Shown: positions 1 to 8,358, numbered from the stretch's first letter. The stretch is 64,000 nt of DNA from an uncultured Allofournierella sp. (GCA_944382705.1 CALWNE010000016.1:30228-94227); one strand, 5' to 3'. Notes: a model not told the origin generated them from the sequence alone. Numbers and translations: made by a program.

Positions 1-274
1 ATTTGAAGGGCACAATCTGGAATTTTTGGATTTTTCTCGCCCTATTTTTGACTTATTGCAGGAGCTTTGTTCCATTACCATTACAAGCACAATCACCCAT
101 GTGAATGCGGTTTTGGGCGACGCCAACATTCGGGAAACCCTCAAGGTGCCAAGCCACGAGGCCCTTTTGCTGATGGATGAACAAAGTTTTTCCCGTTTGG
201 CAAAGCCGGTAATGTATTCCCTCTCCTACTACACAAACTTTTTCCACTTTGCAATTCTGCGCAAAAAGATGTAA
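1..274 (+). CDS. GntR-family regulator, UTRA effector domain (3' end only)
   Basis: The reading frame is already open at the left edge, so only about 90 C-terminal residues are present. They resemble the end of a UTRA (HutC-type) ligand-binding domain: a buried beta strand followed by a 'DEQSFSRLAKPVMYSLSYY' stretch, where family members carry the conserved 'G(R/K)P..YS..YY' effector-domain motif, and a short 'FHFAI' final strand. By family knowledge these are DNA-binding repressors with an N-terminal winged helix that would lie outside the window. A hairpin followed by T residues at about 304-350 closes the gene. The effector and target genes cannot be told from this fragment. Confidence 0.6.
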   Translation, partial: FEGHNLEFLDFSRPIFDLLQELCSITITSTITHVNAVLGDANIRETLKVPSHEALLLMDEQSFSRLAKPVMYSLSYYTNFFHFAILRKKM

Positions 275-303
275 TAAACGCCCTTGTGGTTTTACTCCAA
301 AAT

Positions 304-350
304 CCCCCGGCTATGCTGTAAAGCAATTTTACAGCTGCCGGGGTTTTGTT
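304..350 (+). terminator. Terminator of the GntR-type gene
   Basis: Inverted repeat CCCCGGC (305-311) / GCCGGGG (337-343) with an inner CTGTAA/TTACAG pairing, followed by TTTTGTT. It sits 30 bases after the stop codon. Confidence 0.75.
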
Positions 351-429
351 CCTAAATTAACCCTCAAACACCAAGGCGATGCAACCTGTTTTTTGTATTT
401 CAACAGCCTCTTTTTGTAAAAAATATTTG

Positions 430-458
430 TTGACTTTTGGTTTTTGTTATGATAGAAT
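430..458 (+). promoter_or_regulatory. Promoter of tRNA-Leu
   Basis: TTGACT (430-435), 17-bp spacer, TAGAAT (453-458). This is a near-consensus vegetative promoter about 36 bases before the mature tRNA 5' end. Confidence 0.75.
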
Positions 459-493
459 AAATATCGTCGCTGAGATATGCGGCAAGCAAATAT

Positions 494-580
494 GCGGATG
501 TGGCGGAATTGGCAGACGCGCTAGATTCAGGTTCTAGTGGTAGCAATACCGTGGGGGTTCAAGTCCCTTCATCCGCACCA
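494..580 (+). tRNA. tRNA-Leu (anticodon CAG)
   Basis: An 87-base class II tRNA. The acceptor arms GCGGATG (from 494) and CATCCGC pair, and the 3' end ACCA is encoded. The anticodon arm is CTAGA-TTCAGGT-TCTAG, placing CAG at positions 34-36, so it reads CUG, the leucine codon used most in the neighbouring genes. A long variable arm, as expected for tRNA-Leu, precedes the GGTTCAAGTCC T-arm. It stands alone, with its own promoter and terminator. Confidence 0.95.
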
Positions 581-584
581 AAAC

Positions 585-632
585 GAGGGTTCTGATAGCA
601 TTCAAGATGTTATCAGAACCCTCATTTTTTAT
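585..632 (+). terminator. Terminator of tRNA-Leu
   Basis: Perfect 13-bp inverted repeat (585-597 / 611-623) followed directly by ATTTTTTATAATTTT. Confidence 0.85.
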
Positions 633-653
633 AATTTTATCTGCCCATTCTTT

Positions 654-742
654 AAAGAGCCCCCCTATGGCAATACGCTCTCTGGGCGGTGTTGCTATTC
701 TCTCTTCTCGAAACCTCACACTCCTGCCCAGAGGCTCTTTTG
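654..742. repeat. Imperfect inverted-repeat element after tRNA-Leu
   Basis: AAAGAGCC (654-661) and CTCTGGGC (680-687) together mirror GCCCAGAG (726-733) and GGCTCTTT (733-740), with an extra segment of about 18 bases in the left arm that can itself pair in the loop. No believable gene overlaps it. It may be a member of a dispersed intergenic repeat family or a structured RNA; only one copy was noticed in this window. Confidence 0.4.
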
Positions 743-827
743 TTCTATCCGCACACTTTAGTAACCGTTCCATCATAGATGTTTGCTCGGTATCTTGGAT
801 AAAAGTTTAAGCCTGCATTCAATCAGA

Positions 828-1394
828 CTAGTTGCGGTTTTGTTTGTTTTTTTCTGCCTTTTCCTCCCAAATACTTTTTACAAGCTGATTCAGCAACAAA
901 ATTATACATTCTTCGCCTAATAAAATCAGACCAAATTTGCTTTTGAGAAACAAAAGAATTTTACCCAAATACGGAATATGGAACAAGTAAAGCCCAACCA
1001 GCTGCCGCCGGGTAGTTTGGTAAGCGTCCGGGTGGTCCACCCCCTCCGCAATGGTGCGGTAGATGGTTTCGTTCGTCTGATTTTGCTCGGTACCATAAAA
1101 ATTATGGGTAATCAAAATATCCTCTCCAAACCGATTGGCCTTAAAAGTAATGATATCGCCGGCTTGAAGATTCAGCTTCTCCTGGGCACCGAACTGACGG
1201 GTAACCACCAAGGAATACACCGGGATACGGGGTTCCATACTGTGGCTAAGCACTGTATAGCACTGCAGGCCGGGCAAAGAGTTGGCAACCTGCGGAACGA
1301 ACAACTTTACCCCTATGTACATTGCCAATAGGACTATGCAAAAATAGAATAGAATATTGCATAGAATTTTCGCCTTTTTTAAAACAGGTGCCAT
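828..1394 (-). CDS. sipW: SipW-type signal peptidase I
   Basis: A 188-residue membrane protease that would cut signal peptides of secreted substrates at the outer face of the membrane. A transmembrane helix spans residues 11-33. The nucleophile box 'SHSMEP' follows (Ser52). In the second conserved box the general base is a histidine ('LITH', His97) rather than the lysine of ordinary bacterial LepB enzymes, so this is the ER/archaeal-like SipW class. A second hydrophobic segment lies near residues 145-167. The gene lies downstream of the TasA-like gene in the same orientation, with a hairpin between them; in Bacillus, SipW matures TasA and its relatives. The same role here is inferred from pairing and class. 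Confidence 0.85.
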   Translation of the reverse strand: MAPVLKKAKILCNILFYFCIVLLAMYIGVKLFVPQVANSLPGLQCYTVLSHSMEPRIPVYSLVVTRQFGAQEKLNLQAGDIITFKANRFGEDILITHNFYGTEQNQTNETIYRTIAEGVDHPDAYQTTRRQLVGLYLFHIPYLGKILLFLKSKFGLILLGEECIILLLNQLVKSIWEEKAEKNKQNRN

Positions 1395-1430
1395 ACTGCT
1401 GTTATCTCCTTGAAAAAGTTGTAGGATTTT

Positions 1431-1470
1431 AAAAAACCAACTACCTGATAAAAACGGTAGTTGGTTTTTT
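1431..1470. terminator. Hairpin between the TasA-like gene and sipW
   Basis: Perfect 15-bp inverted repeat (1431-1445 / 1456-1470) with A-run and T-run ends, so it can work in either direction. For the minus strand it lies just after the TasA-like stop and about 36 bases before the sipW start, so it may lower the expression of sipW relative to its substrate. Confidence 0.7.
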
Positions 1471-1498
1471 AGGGGAAAATAGGAATATTTAATCCAAC

Positions 1499-2008
1499 TT
1501 AGCTGAGACTTGCTTTCAAAGAAACACTTACAGCCGTGCTCTGGCTGAATTTGCTTTTAGACCCTTCCTTGGGAATAACTTTTACGGTATAGGTATTTGC
1601 ACCACTGTGATTAAAATCAGTGTCCGTAAATCCTGTGCTTGCACTGCCTTTCAGAGCTACGCTATTATGATCTGCGGTATTATCAACCAATTCAATCGTG
1701 AAATCATCAATTGTGATGCCGCTGCTATCGCTAACAGAAATTTCGGGTTTAATGGTTAAGGTATTGGCTTGACTGTCCGTATCTGTAACAGTGATGGTAA
1801 TCGTATCGCTTGCCATGCGGGTAGAACCCAAGGTGTCGGTAGTCTCAAAGGACAGCTCGTTCAGAGCTACTTCTACAGGCTTGCTAAAGGTAACGCTTGC
1901 CGCTTTAGATACTTCCAGGGTGTCCCAAGCAGCGTAGGTACCAGCAGAAGTAGCTACAACGGCAACAGCGGTTGCCAAAGACAGAATTGTAGTTTTTTTC
2001 ATAAACAT
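1499..2008 (-). CDS. TasA/CalY-like secreted fibre-type protein
   Basis: A 169-residue exported protein. The N terminus has two lysines, a hydrophobic core and 'SAGTYAAW', the pattern of a SipW-dependent signal peptide, with cleavage expected after 'TYA'. The mature part is rich in Thr, Ser and Val, lacks Cys and alternates short beta-like strands, as in the TasA/CalY fold. The start at 2008 is supported by AGGAGG nine bases upstream; a second in-frame ATG lies at 2002. A likely promoter with an extended -10 sits at 2081-2108. Known members build biofilm matrix fibres or cell-surface filaments. Whether this one polymerises is unknown, and overall sequence identity to TasA is not evident by eye. 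Confidence 0.7.
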   Translation of the reverse strand: MFMKKTTILSLATAVAVVATSAGTYAAWDTLEVSKAASVTFSKPVEVALNELSFETTDTLGSTRMASDTITITVTDTDSQANTLTIKPEISVSDSSGITIDDFTIELVDNTADHNSVALKGSASTGFTDTDFNHSGANTYTVKVIPKEGSKSKFSQSTAVSVSLKASLS

Positions 2009-2080
2009 AACAGTGTGCCTCCTCTTATTGCGTATTCCTACAGCGAGATTTATGAAACTTCGTTTTCCCTTGCGAGTTAT

Positions 2081-2108
2081 ATTCTAGCATACTTAGAGGC
2101 ACTTGAAA
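2081..2108 (-). promoter_or_regulatory. Promoter of the TasA-like gene
   Basis: Minus strand: TTTCAA, 16-bp spacer ending in TGC (extended -10), TAGAAT. A perfect 14-bp palindrome at 2123-2136 abuts it on the upstream side. Confidence 0.55.
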
Positions 2109-2122
2109 AATACCAGTTTTTT

Positions 2123-2136
2123 CATATCATGATATG
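2123..2136. promoter_or_regulatory. 14-bp palindrome, possible operator
   Basis: CATATCATGATATG reads the same on both strands. It lies exactly between the LysR-type stop codon and the -35 box of the TasA-like promoter, a usual place for an activator or repressor site. No T-run follows, so it is not a normal terminator. Confidence 0.4.
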
Positions 2137-3072
2137 CTAAAAAATGCATACCCCTGTTATTTGATAGGCTTTCAAAAACAGCTCTAAAAACAGGCGTGCA
2201 GGCTGAGAAAACTCCTCTCGATTGCGCTGCAACAACACTAAATTTTGCTTAGCGCTAATGTTGTCTAGGGGAACTGTAAGCACATCGGAATGGCTTAGCT
2301 CCTTCATGTTCCATATATTTCCAATCATATAGGCGCCGGTGTGCTGGAGCATCCGCAAAATAATGTGGTAGTTGTTTACGGTGATGGTGCGGCGTGGGTT
2401 GCCCGCAGCACTTTTTCTGTAGTCGACCATCTCCAGGTTCATATTCGAGAAAAAATCGAAGGGCAGATGCAGATTAGGGTATTGCTCAATATCCTTGGAC
2501 TGAATTGCAGTTTGTCCTGCAAGAGGATGATTTTTGTGGATATGCAGGCATACTGGGCCTTGGGCCAGAACCGTGGTGCGAACCTCTTTTGCATCTGCAA
2601 TTTTAGAAAATACAGGCATTTGATGGTCGTTTACTACTACTATGGCAATTTCTGACTCCTGGTTGGATACTTGTTCCAGTGCGGTTTCCAAATTGGTTTC
2701 GTAAAAGCGTATCTCAGCATCGATGGAATCGAGCTGGCGGTAAAAGCGAAGCATCATGTCATCTTCCAGGTAAAATCCCGCAATGGTAATATGCAAACGG
2801 CTAACCAATCGTTGACCGTCCAAACCTTTCAGGCGTTCCAGCATAAGCAGCTTATCTCTAATGGAATGGGCATAATAATACATTTGCTTACCCATAGGGG
2901 TTGGTTCAACACCACGGGCAGAACGCCGCAACAAAGGTTTACCCATCTCTTTTTCCAGTGCACCAATAATGCGGCTCAAACTGGGTTGTGAAATATAAAG
3001 CTTTTTTGCTGCTGTACTAATGCTGCCGCAATCTACAACCTCAATGAAATACTCTAATTGACGAAACTTCAT
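2137..3072 (-). CDS. LysR-family transcriptional regulator
   Basis: A 311-residue regulator of normal LysR length. The N-terminal winged helix-turn-helix is clear: 'MKFRQLEYFIEVV', then 'SISTAAKKLYISQPSLSRII' and 'LEKEMGKPLLRR' through residue 60. The rest is the periplasmic-binding-like effector domain. The gene precedes the TasA-like gene on the same strand but is separated from it by that gene's own promoter. LysR proteins often act on nearby genes, so a link to the tasA/sipW pair is possible but unproven. The ligand is unknown. A -10-like TATAAT lies about 65 bases upstream of the start. Confidence 0.9.
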   Translation of the reverse strand: MKFRQLEYFIEVVDCGSISTAAKKLYISQPSLSRIIGALEKEMGKPLLRRSARGVEPTPMGKQMYYYAHSIRDKLLMLERLKGLDGQRLVSRLHITIAGFYLEDDMMLRFYRQLDSIDAEIRFYETNLETALEQVSNQESEIAIVVVNDHQMPVFSKIADAKEVRTTVLAQGPVCLHIHKNHPLAGQTAIQSKDIEQYPNLHLPFDFFSNMNLEMVDYRKSAAGNPRRTITVNNYHIILRMLQHTGAYMIGNIWNMKELSHSDVLTVPLDNISAKQNLVLLQRNREEFSQPARLFLELFLKAYQITGVCIF

Positions 3073-3320
3073 TTGATACTCCTCTCAAAAGCGTTTAAAT
3101 ACGCAACAAATTGCTTTCTATAATACCAAAATGTATTATACCATGCCTTTAGTTTAAAGGCACCATTCTCACGCTATTTCTCTGCATAAAATTACAGTTG
3201 CTTTCAATTTATTGTATCGTTCTTTTGCCTGACAATTTTCTCTCTTTCATGAAAATAATGAATTTTACAAATTTGCAACGCTTCCCCTTTCCTTGCGAAA
3301 AAACGAAAATCGCCGAATAA

Positions 3321-3357
3321 GAAAGTCACCTGATTTTAACATCAGGTGACTTTCTTT
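3321..3357. terminator. Orphan bidirectional hairpin
   Basis: GAAAGTCACCTGAT (3321-3334) / ATCAGGTGACTTTC (3341-3354), six-base loop, then TTTATA. It could terminate read-through from the large minus-strand gene or an unseen small transcript. Confidence 0.6.
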
Positions 3358-3551
3358 ATATTCTATTTTATGGTTGTAGTTGTCTCGCCCTTGCCCGACA
3401 AAGCAAAATTCGTTGATGTTGGTTTTTGATTTACACTCTTCCTCTTGTTTTAATCCTAATGTTGCTATAGAAAGATAAAGCGATCTTCCGCTGCACTATT
3501 TTTCAAATGAGCTGCTTTATAATGATTCCAAAAAGCCCGAAACTGGTTAAT

Positions 3552-3597
3552 AAAAAACACTCCCACAAAGCAGCTATGCTTGTGAGAGTGTTTTTTA
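3552..3597 (-). terminator. Terminator of the large surface protein gene
   Basis: AAAAAACACTC... / ...GAGTGTTTTTT hairpin lying directly after the stop codon at 3602 on the minus strand. Confidence 0.75.
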
Positions 3598-3601
3598 TTA
3601 A

Positions 3602-6600
3602 TTATTTGCGTTTTTTGTTCAGTATAACAAATCCGCCAATTCCAACAAGCAGAACCAGGGCAATTCCTGCAATCCACAAAACAGCAATCTCAGTCATGGT
3701 ATTGCTGTTGTCGATTTGTACGCTGTCAGTTGCAGATTCCGCAACAGATTCAGAAGAAGAATCCATGCTGGAATCCGTGCTTTCGGTCAATTCGTTCTGA
3801 ACAGGGCCGGTATCGCTCTTAACCATCAAGAAATATACAGAGCAGTGTTCCAGCGGAATGGAAACCCATCCATCCTCGCCTACCACCACTTCTGTGATGG
3901 CCTCGGCTTTTGCACCTTCTGGCTGATAATACAGCTCCATTGTCTGGTTGGCAAATTTCTTGTCTACCTGAATCTGCAAGGTTGCCTTACCGGGCAGTTT
4001 GCCGCTAAAGGCAGTTTCAAATGCCACATACTCTTCGGCAGCTGCAACCTGCTCAATTTCGCTCTTTACGGCATCGCTTACCTGCATGGTAACTCGTGCA
4101 TCGAAATCAGCAGGAAGTTCCTGCGTCTCGTCGATGTCCTCGCTCTTAAAGGTCCACTCGTAGCTTTCGCCCTGCAGCTTAAGCTCTTGCTGCTTCATGG
4201 TTTTCAGCATTTCAAATACCTTAGCGGTAATTGTGGGACGCTCCTGCATATCAAAGGACAAGGTATTCTCATCACTCTGGGCGTGCTGAATAACATCTTC
4301 CACATCATAGCGTGTATGATTTTTTTGGCTGTTAGAGTCCTTTCCATTGGAAGGCTTCTTGGTAGCCTGTGGAGCTGCGCTGGGCTGTGCAGTTGCAGTA
4401 GGCACTGCGCTGGGCTGTGCAGTGGGCTTTGCGGTAGGCTTTGCAGTAGGCTTTGCAGTAGGCTTTGCCGTGGGCTTTGCACTAGGCTCCGCAGTAGGTG
4501 TTGCAGTAGGTGCTGCAGTGGGTACCGCAGTGGGTGTTGCAGTAGGTACCGCAGTGGGTGCTGCAGTAGGTGCCACAGTAGGCTCCGCAGTCGGTGCTGC
4601 AGTAGGTACCGCAGTGGGTGCTGCAGTGGGTGCTGCAGTAGGTACCACAGTGGGCTCCGCAGTCGGTGCTGCAGTAGGTGCCACAGTGGGCTCCGCAGTC
4701 GGTGCTGCAGTAGGTGCCGCAGTGGGTGTAGCTGTAGGCTTCACAATCCAGGTAACCTCAGCAGTGATTTCCTGCTCGACTCCGTTTGCATCCAGATATT
4801 TGAAGACAAAAGTTCCATTGTCTTCAAAAGTGTGGGTGGTTTCGGTGCCTTCAACTGGCTTGCAGCCTTCTGGCAATACCAGCTCAGCCACTACTGGCCC
4901 CTCAGTGGTTTTGTCTGCGGGAACATCGTAGGTAATGGTTACATCGGCCTTATACTTTTGGGTGGTATCCTCGTAAAACTCCAACATTCTGCCAGAAAAA
5001 TACTTATCAGCCTGGCCCGCATGCAACCAGTGACTTTGAGTAGAGTCAATTTTCACATAGCGTGCCGGGTAGGAACCACCCAGATTTAAGGTTTGCCACT
5101 CGGCAGAGTTGGGCAGGTTTTCGTATGTATAAACCTTGGTCCAGGTTTCACCGTCCAAGCTAGTGTATACATTACCGCTCTTCATACGGCCGCTGCTATC
5201 ATAGGACAGATACTTAATTGTGCTGATAAAGTGTACCTGATCCAGCTGCACAGCAATATACTTTTCGGTATCCTCCCAGTCCCAAGTGGTATGCCAACGG
5301 GTATTGTAATTTCCGTCAATAATGTTTGCTACATTATTGTTTCCGCTGGCCTGGAAGCTGGAATACTTATACAGCGATACATTCTTAAGGGGAATGTAGG
5401 TTGCTGTTTCGGTATCGGGGTTTTGTGTGAAATGATAGGTCTGCACGGGACCTGCTGTATAGGAACCGTAGCTCTTGTAGCGGAACTGTACATCTACATC
5501 ACCAGCAAAACGATTGGTGCTGTTCAATCCGCTCTCGTAGTTGTTCCAAGTTACGCCCTCATCCAGGCTGTATTCCAGGTTAGCAGTATCGCCGCCAATC
5601 AGCAGGTTTTCATTGTCGTTCAGGTAAATATTGGTAGCAACGCTCTTACCAGACTCAATGGGAATGGTGTAATTGGTGGAAACACCCATCAGGCCCACCA
5701 AAATATCCTGCTCTGCGGTAATGCGATTAATCTGCTCATTGGTCAATTTAATCTGGTGCTGAGTGGTATAATCTTTGCCATCTTCAAAGATTTCCCAGTT
5801 GTTTCCGCCATCCAGAGATACACGCACCTGAATTATAGATTCGGCATACTTTTCATTTACCAGAATGGTGCCCGCATGGTCGCCATCAAAGGAGAAGGTT
5901 GCAAATGCGCCATCATTCTTTTGCAGCAAGGAGTTGGCAATGCTCTTGCAGGCACTGTTCTGAAGGCTTTCAGCCGCAGTGGCCTTGCTGGCCAGAGTCA
6001 AGGATTCTTCCTTTTTGATATCCAATTGGATTTTTGTCACATCATCTTGAATGCAATTGCGAATCAGGCTCAGCAAATCCACCATGGGTGCCGGGAAATA
6101 ACGATATTCTACCGAAACTCGATCTGCCAGTTCCAGCCACTGGGCATCCGTAGTGGTGGAATCCTCCTTGTAAGAAAGGTACAGGCCGTACAAAGAGTCC
6201 AGGTTTTTGCTGTAACACTGCAAGGATTTTTCCAGTGCCTGCTCGTGTTCATCGCTACCCTTTGCATAACTGTTTGCAATCAGGTAATAGAACATGGAGT
6301 TCAGGTAGTTGCTGTAATCATTCAAGGCATCCTGTGCCAGCAGCATATAGGTTGTATTGTTGCTTGAATAGGTGTTGTTATACGACTTTACACCCCATTC
6401 AAAGATGGTTCTGTAAGCAGTCTCAGAATTCCAGTACCAGCTGGTGAAAGAGCTTTGCCAGCCGCCCGCATTATCGGAAATAGACCAAATGCCCTTTCCA
6501 TTGCTGTCCTTAGAGTACAGCAGATAAGCCTCGTGACCAGGCTGGTAAGTACCAAACGCTGCAATACCCTGAACCTCGTTTACATTCAGGCCTAGGCCTG

Positions 6601-8263
6601 CCAAGCCCCAGCAGATGGCACCGGCATCGATCATCATCCACAAACGCAGCCGGTTAGGGGTACCATAGGGAATGCCATAGCTCAAGAAGTCGTACTTTGC
6701 ATCCCATTCCGCCTGGTTTTCTGCTGCAAAATACTTGGGTACATTGTACCCGATGTTCACATATCGGGTATAGCCATAGCCGTTGTAACGGCGCCAGTCA
6801 TTCAGGCTGGTTTCGGGAGGATATTTTTTGTCGATGTAAGCACGCAGCCACAAAATTTCATCATCGTTCATGCGGGCATCCATAACCGCACGAACCAATT
6901 CCATCTCGTAGTTTTCGAACTCACTCTTGCGTACAAAGCGGTTGTCATCGTACAACTGCTTAAAGAGCTCGTACTTAACCACGGGGTCGGAGTTGGGGGT
7001 AGCTGCATTTTCGGTGCTGCTGAACTTTACCAAAAAGGTCTTGAAGTTTTTGGAGTATGCAGCTGCTGTTGCCAGCAGCATCTTTTTATAGGTCAGGTTG
7101 CTCATGTCATCCTGATGGGCATGATACAGCCGGCCCAATGCAACAATGGCATTGTAGCCTGTACCACAGTAATAGCCACCTGCTTCAATGAACAGCTGCA
7201 GGGCATTTTCATCGGTTTTCAGCCAATCGATTGCATCCGCCACACCATCAATGTACTTTGCCGCAACCTGGATGTTATCGTAACCAATTCGGTTTACAAA
7301 CTCCCGTTCCAGCACCAATTTCTTGTGGTTCGCATAGGCTTCGTCAATGCCGTACTGAGCAATCTCCTTGTCGTACTCCTCCAGGGTTTTTACGCCGGTG
7401 TAACCTTCGGTAGCGGGGTCGTATTCCGCCGTCATCAAACGGAGGTCGCCATATACCGCATGGTCATTGCCGTTGCCGCCGTTTTCATCAGCTACCAGTC
7501 TGATATAGGTATACTGGGAAACATCCTGGCGGATGTGTACTGCCTCATCGGCAGAGGTGAGAACACCGGTTTGCTGAAGTACAGTCCAATCCGATTTATC
7601 GTTGGAGCCATAGACGATGATTTTAATCGAGCCATTGCCGTTGCGGCCGGCATCAACGCCCACATACGCATCCAAGATGGGATACTGTGCACTATACTGG
7701 GAAATATCATAAATCAGATTGGAGGGCGCATGGGCACCTACGCCCTTTAAAAACTTTTGCGCCTTACCGTTTACCAGCAGAGAAATAACACCGCCGCCGG
7801 GGTTGGTATCCTTTTTAATTCCCGTTAAATCAATTTTGTTGGGTCCGCTCCATGCAGTAGATTCCGGATCGCAATCAATGCTGGACAAGAACACATAGGG
7901 CGCAGCCTGTGCCTCTGCGGACAACAGAGAGACGCCGTCCACATAAACACTGGACTGCACCATGGACATATCGTCCGTTTCTTGCTGGGAATCCGTTCCC
8001 TTGCCTGCGTTTTGGAAATCCTGCTGCATCTGCTCAATGGTTACACCACTAAGCTCCTCCAGCTTTTGGATTTCTTCGCTCTTATCAGATGATTGCTCCA
8101 GCAACAGGGTGGATTCTTCTGCAGACTGATCCATCTCTATCTGAGTCTGGTCATTCAAAAGGTCCAAACCTCTTGCAATTACGCTAAACGGGTTTGCCAA
8201 AATTGCAGCCGCCGCCACACCAGCAACCATCTGTTTCCATCGATGATTTTGTTCTTTTGACAT
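3602..8263 (-). CDS. Large membrane-anchored surface protein (NPCBM, transglutaminase-like, discoidin, Pro/Thr repeats)
   Basis: A 1553-residue exported protein. An N-terminal signal segment (about residues 10-32) is followed by an NPCBM/NEW2 carbohydrate-binding module (about 125-280). A central catalytic-looking region comes next, with 'CWGLAGLG' (Cys551), 'GHEAYL' (His577) and 'WSISDNAGGW' (Asp597), the Cys-His-Asp spacing of transglutaminase/cysteine-protease folds. An F5/8 type C (discoidin) domain lies at about 960-1096, a long 'PTAAPTAEP' spacer at about 1175-1295, and a final transmembrane helix ends in 'NKKRK'. No LPXTG motif is present. The start at 8263 is preferred over an ATG 51 bases upstream because AAGGAAAGG precedes it. 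Binding of host or plant glycans is inferred from the modules; the enzyme activity is a hypothesis. Confidence 0.75.
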   Translation of the reverse strand: MSKEQNHRWKQMVAGVAAAAILANPFSVIARGLDLLNDQTQIEMDQSAEESTLLLEQSSDKSEEIQKLEELSGVTIEQMQQDFQNAGKGTDSQQETDDMSMVQSSVYVDGVSLLSAEAQAAPYVFLSSIDCDPESTAWSGPNKIDLTGIKKDTNPGGGVISLLVNGKAQKFLKGVGAHAPSNLIYDISQYSAQYPILDAYVGVDAGRNGNGSIKIIVYGSNDKSDWTVLQQTGVLTSADEAVHIRQDVSQYTYIRLVADENGGNGNDHAVYGDLRLMTAEYDPATEGYTGVKTLEEYDKEIAQYGIDEAYANHKKLVLEREFVNRIGYDNIQVAAKYIDGVADAIDWLKTDENALQLFIEAGGYYCGTGYNAIVALGRLYHAHQDDMSNLTYKKMLLATAAAYSKNFKTFLVKFSSTENAATPNSDPVVKYELFKQLYDDNRFVRKSEFENYEMELVRAVMDARMNDDEILWLRAYIDKKYPPETSLNDWRRYNGYGYTRYVNIGYNVPKYFAAENQAEWDAKYDFLSYGIPYGTPNRLRLWMMIDAGAICWGLAGLGLNVNEVQGIAAFGTYQPGHEAYLLYSKDSNGKGIWSISDNAGGWQSSFTSWYWNSETAYRTIFEWGVKSYNNTYSSNNTTYMLLAQDALNDYSNYLNSMFYYLIANSYAKGSDEHEQALEKSLQCYSKNLDSLYGLYLSYKEDSTTTDAQWLELADRVSVEYRYFPAPMVDLLSLIRNCIQDDVTKIQLDIKKEESLTLASKATAAESLQNSACKSIANSLLQKNDGAFATFSFDGDHAGTILVNEKYAESIIQVRVSLDGGNNWEIFEDGKDYTTQHQIKLTNEQINRITAEQDILVGLMGVSTNYTIPIESGKSVATNIYLNDNENLLIGGDTANLEYSLDEGVTWNNYESGLNSTNRFAGDVDVQFRYKSYGSYTAGPVQTYHFTQNPDTETATYIPLKNVSLYKYSSFQASGNNNVANIIDGNYNTRWHTTWDWEDTEKYIAVQLDQVHFISTIKYLSYDSSGRMKSGNVYTSLDGETWTKVYTYENLPNSAEWQTLNLGGSYPARYVKIDSTQSHWLHAGQADKYFSGRMLEFYEDTTQKYKADVTITYDVPADKTTEGPVVAELVLPEGCKPVEGTETTHTFEDNGTFVFKYLDANGVEQEITAEVTWIVKPTATPTAAPTAAPTAEPTVAPTAAPTAEPTVVPTAAPTAAPTAVPTAAPTAEPTVAPTAAPTAVPTATPTAVPTAAPTATPTAEPSAKPTAKPTAKPTAKPTAKPTAQPSAVPTATAQPSAAPQATKKPSNGKDSNSQKNHTRYDVEDVIQHAQSDENTLSFDMQERPTITAKVFEMLKTMKQQELKLQGESYEWTFKSEDIDETQELPADFDARVTMQVSDAVKSEIEQVAAAEEYVAFETAFSGKLPGKATLQIQVDKKFANQTMELYYQPEGAKAEAITEVVVGEDGWVSIPLEHCSVYFLMVKSDTGPVQNELTESTDSSMDSSSESVAESATDSVQIDNSNTMTEIAVLWIAGIALVLLVGIGGFVILNKKRK
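4380..4735. repeat. 12-bp tandem repeats coding Pro/Thr/Ala/Glu spacer
   Basis: Degenerate copies of a 12-base unit such as GGTGCTGCAGTG encode P-T-A-A / P-T-A-E / P-T-V-A on the minus strand; the first part (4400-4490) uses a P-T-A-K variant. Such spacers are usually stiff, extended stalks that lift domains away from the cell. The copy number is likely to vary between strains. Confidence 0.85.
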
Positions 8264-8329
8264 ATCGCTGTTGTTTCCTTTCCTTGTGCCGTAAACTACA
8301 CACATTTTACACAACTTTAAGTTTTATTA

Positions 8330-8358
8330 ATCATATACGATTGCACTCCATCTTGCAA
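8330..8358 (-). promoter_or_regulatory. Promoter of the large surface protein gene
   Basis: Minus strand: TTGCAA, 17-bp spacer, TATGAT, about 60 bases before the chosen start. Upstream at 8415-8433 is an inverted repeat CTTGTAA-N5-TTACAAG that may be an operator. Confidence 0.65.

Larger units (their letters stand above)
3073..3601. other. Intergenic region with two hairpins, no gene
   Basis: No open frame with a ribosome site is visible. The stretch holds the LysR upstream region, a short inverted repeat CCTTTA-GTT-TAAAGG (3146-3160), a perfect 14-bp hairpin at 3321-3354 with a T-rich right flank, and the terminator of the large surface protein at about 3552-3596. The 3321-3354 hairpin has no obvious gene of its own. 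Confidence 0.6.

Noticed and set aside
534..776. Minus-strand 80-codon frame overlapping tRNA-Leu
   Set aside because: It covers the 3' half of the tRNA and its terminator; frames of this type next to tRNA-Leu genes are a known source of false proteins.
4380..4735. CRISPR-like regular repeat
   Set aside because: The repeats are in frame, contiguous without spacers and code for a Pro/Thr stalk.
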